Assembly (NCBI RefSeq): GCF_010119245.1
Contig: NZ_WNKG01000002.1
Span: forward strand, 558,001-622,000
Length of the DNA: 64,000 nt
Direction: 5' to 3'
Origin: Cyclobacterium salsum
GTDB taxonomy: Bacteria > Bacteroidota > Bacteroidia > Cytophagales > Cyclobacteriaceae
Part shown: piece by piece, positions 60,494 through 64,000 of the stretch
Layout: each line of letters starts with the position of its first letter
Position numbering within the stretch: the first letter of the stretch is position 1
The notes under the pieces: generated by a model
Database searches by the model: none
What the model was told of the DNA's origin: nothing
Seen by the model: only the letters and a program-made list of their open reading frames with translations
Program-made: the position numbers and the translations under genes

Positions 60494-63400
60494 ATGCTTA
60501 ACAGAATATTACAAATATCACTTCAAAACCGACTTTTCGTTTTATTGGCAGCCGTCTTGCTAACTGCATCTGGCATTTTTGTTTTTCGCAACATGAACGT
60601 GGATGTATTTCCTGACCTCACGGCTCCTACGGTGACCATTTTGACGGAAGCTCATGGCATGGAATCCGAGGAGGTAGAAAAGCTGGTGACCTACCAATTG
60701 GAGACGGCCATGAACGGTTCGCCCAATGTGCGAAGAATCCGCTCATCATCTGCTGCTGGAATTTCCATTGTTTGGGTAGAATTTGAATGGGGTACGGATA
60801 TATACAGAGCAAGGCAAATTGTAAGTGAACGCATCCCGATGGTGCGTGAGAATCTGCCTTCTGGAGTAGGCTCGCCTACTATGGCTCCCATTTCTTCCAT
60901 CATGGGTGAAGTGATGTTGTTGGGTGTTCGGTCGGATAGTTTGTCTCCGATGGAATTGCGAACGTTGGCTGATTGGACGATTCGGCCAAGGATTAAATCC
61001 ATTGGTGGTATTGCCAATGTGATTGTGATTGGGGGAGATTACAAGCAGTATCAGATCTTAGCTAATCCCGAGAAGCTGAAATATTATGATGTGAGCCTTG
61101 GCGAACTACTGGAAATGGTACAGGAAAGCAATGTGAATGCTTCTGGTGGTTTTCTGAATGAATACGGCAATCAATACATCATTAAAGGAAGTGGAAGAGC
61201 GTATTCCGTAGCGCATCTGGAAGAAGCGGTGCTGAAGCATGTCAATGGTCAATCCATCAAGATTAAGGACGTTGCAACGGTACAAATTGGTGCTGCCGAC
61301 AAGATCGGTGATGGGTCGCTAAATGCTGCTCCTGCAGTTATTTTGACGATCTCTAAGCAGCCGGATGTCAATACACTGGAATTGACCGAAAGACTGGATG
61401 AAGCGATTGCTGACTTGAATACTACTTTACCCGAAAGTGTGGAAATCAAAAGCCACATTTTCCGTCAGGCAAATTTCATAGAAGCTTCTATTGATAACCT
61501 GAATCAAACCCTACTTGAAGGTGCCTTCTTTGTATTGATCGTATTGTTTGTTTTTCTGATGAACTGGCGAACAACTGTCATTTCATTGGTAGCTATTCCG
61601 GTTTCGTTGCTGGTTTCTATTATTGTATTAAAGCTCTTGGGATATACCATCAATACCATGAGTTTAGGCGGTATGGCCATTGCCATTGGTGCGTTGGTAG
61701 ATGATGCCATTATTGATGTGGAGAATGTTTTCAAGCGATTGCGAGAAAACATTCGCAAACCAAAGGCTGAACAATTGCCCGTTCTTACGGTGGTAAAAGA
61801 TGCTTCGGTGGAAATCCGAAGCTCGATTATCATTGCTACGCTCATCATCATTGTTTCGTTTGTGCCTTTGTTTTTTCTGAGTGGCATGGAAGGTCGATTA
61901 CTGAAACCGCTTGGAATTGCCTTTATTACTTCGGTTTTGACTTCCCTGATTGTTGCGGTGACAGTGACCCCTGTGCTGTGTTCCTATTTGCTAAAAAGCG
62001 AAAAGGTACTTAGCAAGCAAGCTGGAGGAACGAAGGTGGAACGCTGGCTGCAAGTTCGATATGCAGGAACATTGGAAAGGGTGTTGAAATTTCCCAAGAC
62101 AGTAATTGGCTTGACCGTTGGAGCATTTATTATCAGTTTGATTCTATGGACGCAATTAGGTCGTAGTTTTTTGCCTGAGTTCAATGAAGGTTCATTGGTA
62201 ATCAGTGCTGTAGGTGTGCCTGGTATGTCCTTGGAAGAGAGCAATAAAAACGGTAAACTGATCGAACAGCTACTTTTAGAAATGCCTGAGGTAGAAGTAG
62301 TCACTCGCAGAACCGGACGTGCCGAACTGGATGAACATGCACAGGGCGTGAATGCGGCTGAAATAGATGTACCCTTTTCCCTTGATGGAAAATCCAAAGA
62401 GCAATTCTTTGAAGAAGTGAGGACTAAACTCAGTGTGGTTCCTGGTGTGAATATCACTTTGGGTCAACCTATTGCTCACCGTATTGATCACATGCTTTCG
62501 GGCACACGTGCCAATATTGCCATTAAAATATTTGGGGACGACCTGCAGCAACTGTTTGAGTTGGGCAAAGGTGTGGAAACCAATATCAAGTCTATTGAAG
62601 GGATTGCAGATGTGGCAGTAGATCAACAGGTAGAAGTGCCGCAAATCCGTATCACTCCCAAACGACAGATGTTGGCCGCTTATGGGATTACCGTTGGTGA
62701 TTTGATGGAGCAGGTGGATGTGGCCTTTTCCGGAGAAAAGGCAGGAGAAATCTACGAAGGGCAACAGTATTTTGACCTGATAGTCCGCTTTCAAAAAGAG
62801 TCGAGAAATAGTATGGAAGCCCTACAGTCAGCTCTGATCGCTTTGCCGAATGGAGGTGAAATCACTTTAGATCAATTGGCAGTAGTAAGCTCTGTTAGTT
62901 CTCCTAATACCATTTCACGAGAGAATGTAAAGCGAAAGATTGTGGTAGCAGCCAATGTAAAAGGCCGTGATTTGCGTGGGGTAGTCAATGAAATTCAACA
63001 AATTATTGGGTCGAATATTGACTTACCCGAGGGCTATCGAGTGGAGTATGGCGGTCAATTTGAAAGTGAAGCGAAAGCTTCTCAATTGCTGCTCATTACT
63101 GCGGTTCTGGCTATTCTCATCATTTTCCTTTTGCTCTACTATGAGTTTCAGGATGCCAAGCTTTCTTTCATTGTCTTGATCAACCTGCCATTAGCGCTGA
63201 TTGGTGGGATTTTGATTGTGTACTTCACTTCCGGTATCATCAGCATCGCGGCTACCATTGGTTTTATCAGTTTGTTTGGTATTGCTACCCGAAATGGTAT
63301 TCTCTTGGTCTCTCGTTATGAAGATTTGAGGAATGAAGGAATGCAAGGTTTTGAATTGCTTAAAACAGGAGCATTGGACAGGTTAAACCCGATTCTCATG

Positions 63401-63574
63401 ACTGCTTTCACTACTGGGCTTGCCTTGATTCCGCTTGCATTGAAAGGAGGCGAACCGGGCAATGAAATTCAAAGTCCAATGGCGGTTGTGATTTTGGGTG
63501 GTTTGCTTTCTGCAACTTTGCTTAATCTGGTGGTGATTCCGTGTGTGTATGAGCTGGTGACGAATCGTAAGTAA
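60494..63574 (+). CDS. Heavy-metal RND efflux pump (CusA/CzcA family)
   Basis: 1026 residues with the two-fold RND layout: membrane helix 1 (about 10-30), porter domain, helices 2-6 (about 340-500), a second porter domain (about 540-850) and helices 8-12 (about 860-1020). The helix-4 motif GALVDDAIIDVENVFKRL carries the charged residues of the metal-RND proton relay. It exports divalent or monovalent metal ions from the periplasm through the adaptor and TolC partner. Metal identity is uncertain. Full length and apparently intact despite the disrupted gene just upstream. Confidence 0.94.
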   Translation: MLNRILQISLQNRLFVLLAAVLLTASGIFVFRNMNVDVFPDLTAPTVTILTEAHGMESEEVEKLVTYQLETAMNGSPNVRRIRSSSAAGISIVWVEFEWGTDIYRARQIVSERIPMVRENLPSGVGSPTMAPISSIMGEVMLLGVRSDSLSPMELRTLADWTIRPRIKSIGGIANVIVIGGDYKQYQILANPEKLKYYDVSLGELLEMVQESNVNASGGFLNEYGNQYIIKGSGRAYSVAHLEEAVLKHVNGQSIKIKDVATVQIGAADKIGDGSLNAAPAVILTISKQPDVNTLELTERLDEAIADLNTTLPESVEIKSHIFRQANFIEASIDNLNQTLLEGAFFVLIVLFVFLMNWRTTVISLVAIPVSLLVSIIVLKLLGYTINTMSLGGMAIAIGALVDDAIIDVENVFKRLRENIRKPKAEQLPVLTVVKDASVEIRSSIIIATLIIIVSFVPLFFLSGMEGRLLKPLGIAFITSVLTSLIVAVTVTPVLCSYLLKSEKVLSKQAGGTKVERWLQVRYAGTLERVLKFPKTVIGLTVGAFIISLILWTQLGRSFLPEFNEGSLVISAVGVPGMSLEESNKNGKLIEQLLLEMPEVEVVTRRTGRAELDEHAQGVNAAEIDVPFSLDGKSKEQFFEEVRTKLSVVPGVNITLGQPIAHRIDHMLSGTRANIAIKIFGDDLQQLFELGKGVETNIKSIEGIADVAVDQQVEVPQIRITPKRQMLAAYGITVGDLMEQVDVAFSGEKAGEIYEGQQYFDLIVRFQKESRNSMEALQSALIALPNGGEITLDQLAVVSSVSSPNTISRENVKRKIVVAANVKGRDLRGVVNEIQQIIGSNIDLPEGYRVEYGGQFESEAKASQLLLITAVLAILIIFLLLYYEFQDAKLSFIVLINLPLALIGGILIVYFTSGIISIAATIGFISLFGIATRNGILLVSRYEDLRNEGMQGFELLKTGALDRLNPILMTAFTTGLALIPLALKGGEPGNEIQSPMAVVILGGLLSATLLNLVVIPCVYELVTNRK

Positions 63575-63662
63575 TTTGAACGTTTAAAAGTCAAGTATTT
63601 GTTAGGGAGTTTCGGAAGGTTGCATTTTAGTTAGGAAGCCTAGTGTCCCTAAGCTAGGGGTA

Positions 63663-64000
63663 CACCTAACACATAAACAACTCCTGGCCAGGAGCCGTTG
63701 TCTGCTGTTCAAAAACAAGAGCAAATGGACTCCCTCGCAAATCTGGAAAGCCGAGTTGCTTTTCCGTTATTACCCTTCATTAAAGCAGGCTTATGCCCTG
63801 GCCCAAGGCCTGGGACATATCTATTCACACTATTAAAGACAAAGGAGTAGCCTATATGAAGCTAGCCAAATGGTATTATAAGATCGAAAAGGCCGGGTTC
63901 AAAAGCTTCAACACCGTTTCCAGGTCCGTCCAGCAACACTACCAGACTATTCTCAACTATTTTGAAAAAAGGAGCACCAATGCTTCAGCTGAGTCCTTTA
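63663..64000 (+). pseudogene. Decayed ISAon1-like transposase gene, 3' part (runs off window)
   Basis: Translation of this stretch gives LLARSRCLLFKNKSKWTPSQ, then a frameshift near 63826-63835, then KDKGVAYMKLAKWYYKIEKA and finally TNASAESF at the window end. This is the typical C-terminal half of ISAon1/ISL3-like DDE transposases in Bacteroidota. The N-terminal DNA-binding and first catalytic region are missing on the left, so only a remnant remains. Confidence 0.78.

Noticed and set aside
1-64000. CRISPR arrays, tRNA or rRNA genes, a SusC/SusD pair, a reverse transcriptase for the Avd-like gene
   Set aside because: Looked for and not found; no regularly spaced repeats and no matching proteins in any frame.

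Overview
The window looks like chromosomal DNA of a free-living, probably marine member of the Bacteroidota (order Cytophagales, Cyclobacteriaceae-like; the rank below phylum is inference). The pointers are a hybrid two-component regulator fused to an AraC domain, many lipoproteins, BlaI/BlaR1-type M56 pairs, DUF4136, DUF4221, DUF1080 and PSD1/DUF1501 proteins, FGly sulfatases, REP-associated tyrosine transposases (RAYT), and TAnnTTTG-like promoter elements without strong Shine-Dalgarno sites. I found no rRNA, tRNA or CRISPR array.

Layout. 1-1268: DoxX membrane protein plus Crp/Fnr regulator. 1386-7587: a hybrid sensor/AraC regulator overlapping a GH29 alpha-L-fucosidase lipoprotein. 7712-7876: a short DUF1328-type membrane protein. 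7945-15705 (minus strand): hydrolase, ProC, M1 aminopeptidase, creatininase-family protein, amidohydrolase, quinone oxidoreductase and universal stress protein; a thioesterase diverges at 15802 across an FNR-like palindrome. 16329-22784: a membrane protein, a double alpha/beta hydrolase, an HTH regulator, a fatty acid hydroxylase and a PhyH dioxygenase. 23406-25990: a thioredoxin-like, M56 and BlaI cluster.

22935-28852 is an accessory patch. It holds a complete RAYT element with REP-like hairpins, several degenerate non-autonomous relatives (another lies at 54501), a truncated ATPase gene frameshifted at a C tract, an antitoxin whose RelE-like toxin is cut off after 43 codons at the RAYT boundary, and a near-identical 183-bp copy of the end of the neighbouring DEAD-box helicase gene. 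The two copies form direct repeats 1,493 bp apart.

28670-36791: helicase, DUF4136 lipoprotein, ribulokinase, NTF2-like protein, a gene with an internal stop, a Na+/Ca2+ exchanger and small secreted proteins. 37279-54457 is rich in carbohydrate functions: a PSD1 cytochrome/DUF1501 pair, two tandem aldo/keto reductases, a receiver protein, a sulfatase, glutamate dehydrogenase, a sugar-lactone oxidase, DUF1080 and DUF4221 lipoproteins, and an operon of Gfo/Idh/MocA oxidoreductase, beta-propeller glycosidase and a second sulfatase. With the GH29 fucosidase this suggests scavenging of sulfated or fucosylated algal glycans, although no SusC/SusD pair is present here.

55001-63574: a VanZ-like protein, an unknown ORF, a long REP-like hairpin and a CzcCBA/CusCBA-type metal efflux operon with two histidine-rich accessory proteins. 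That operon is interrupted between adaptor and pump by a frameshifted four-helix-bundle gene flanked by inverted repeats. The right edge contains the decayed 3' part of an ISAon1-like transposase gene.
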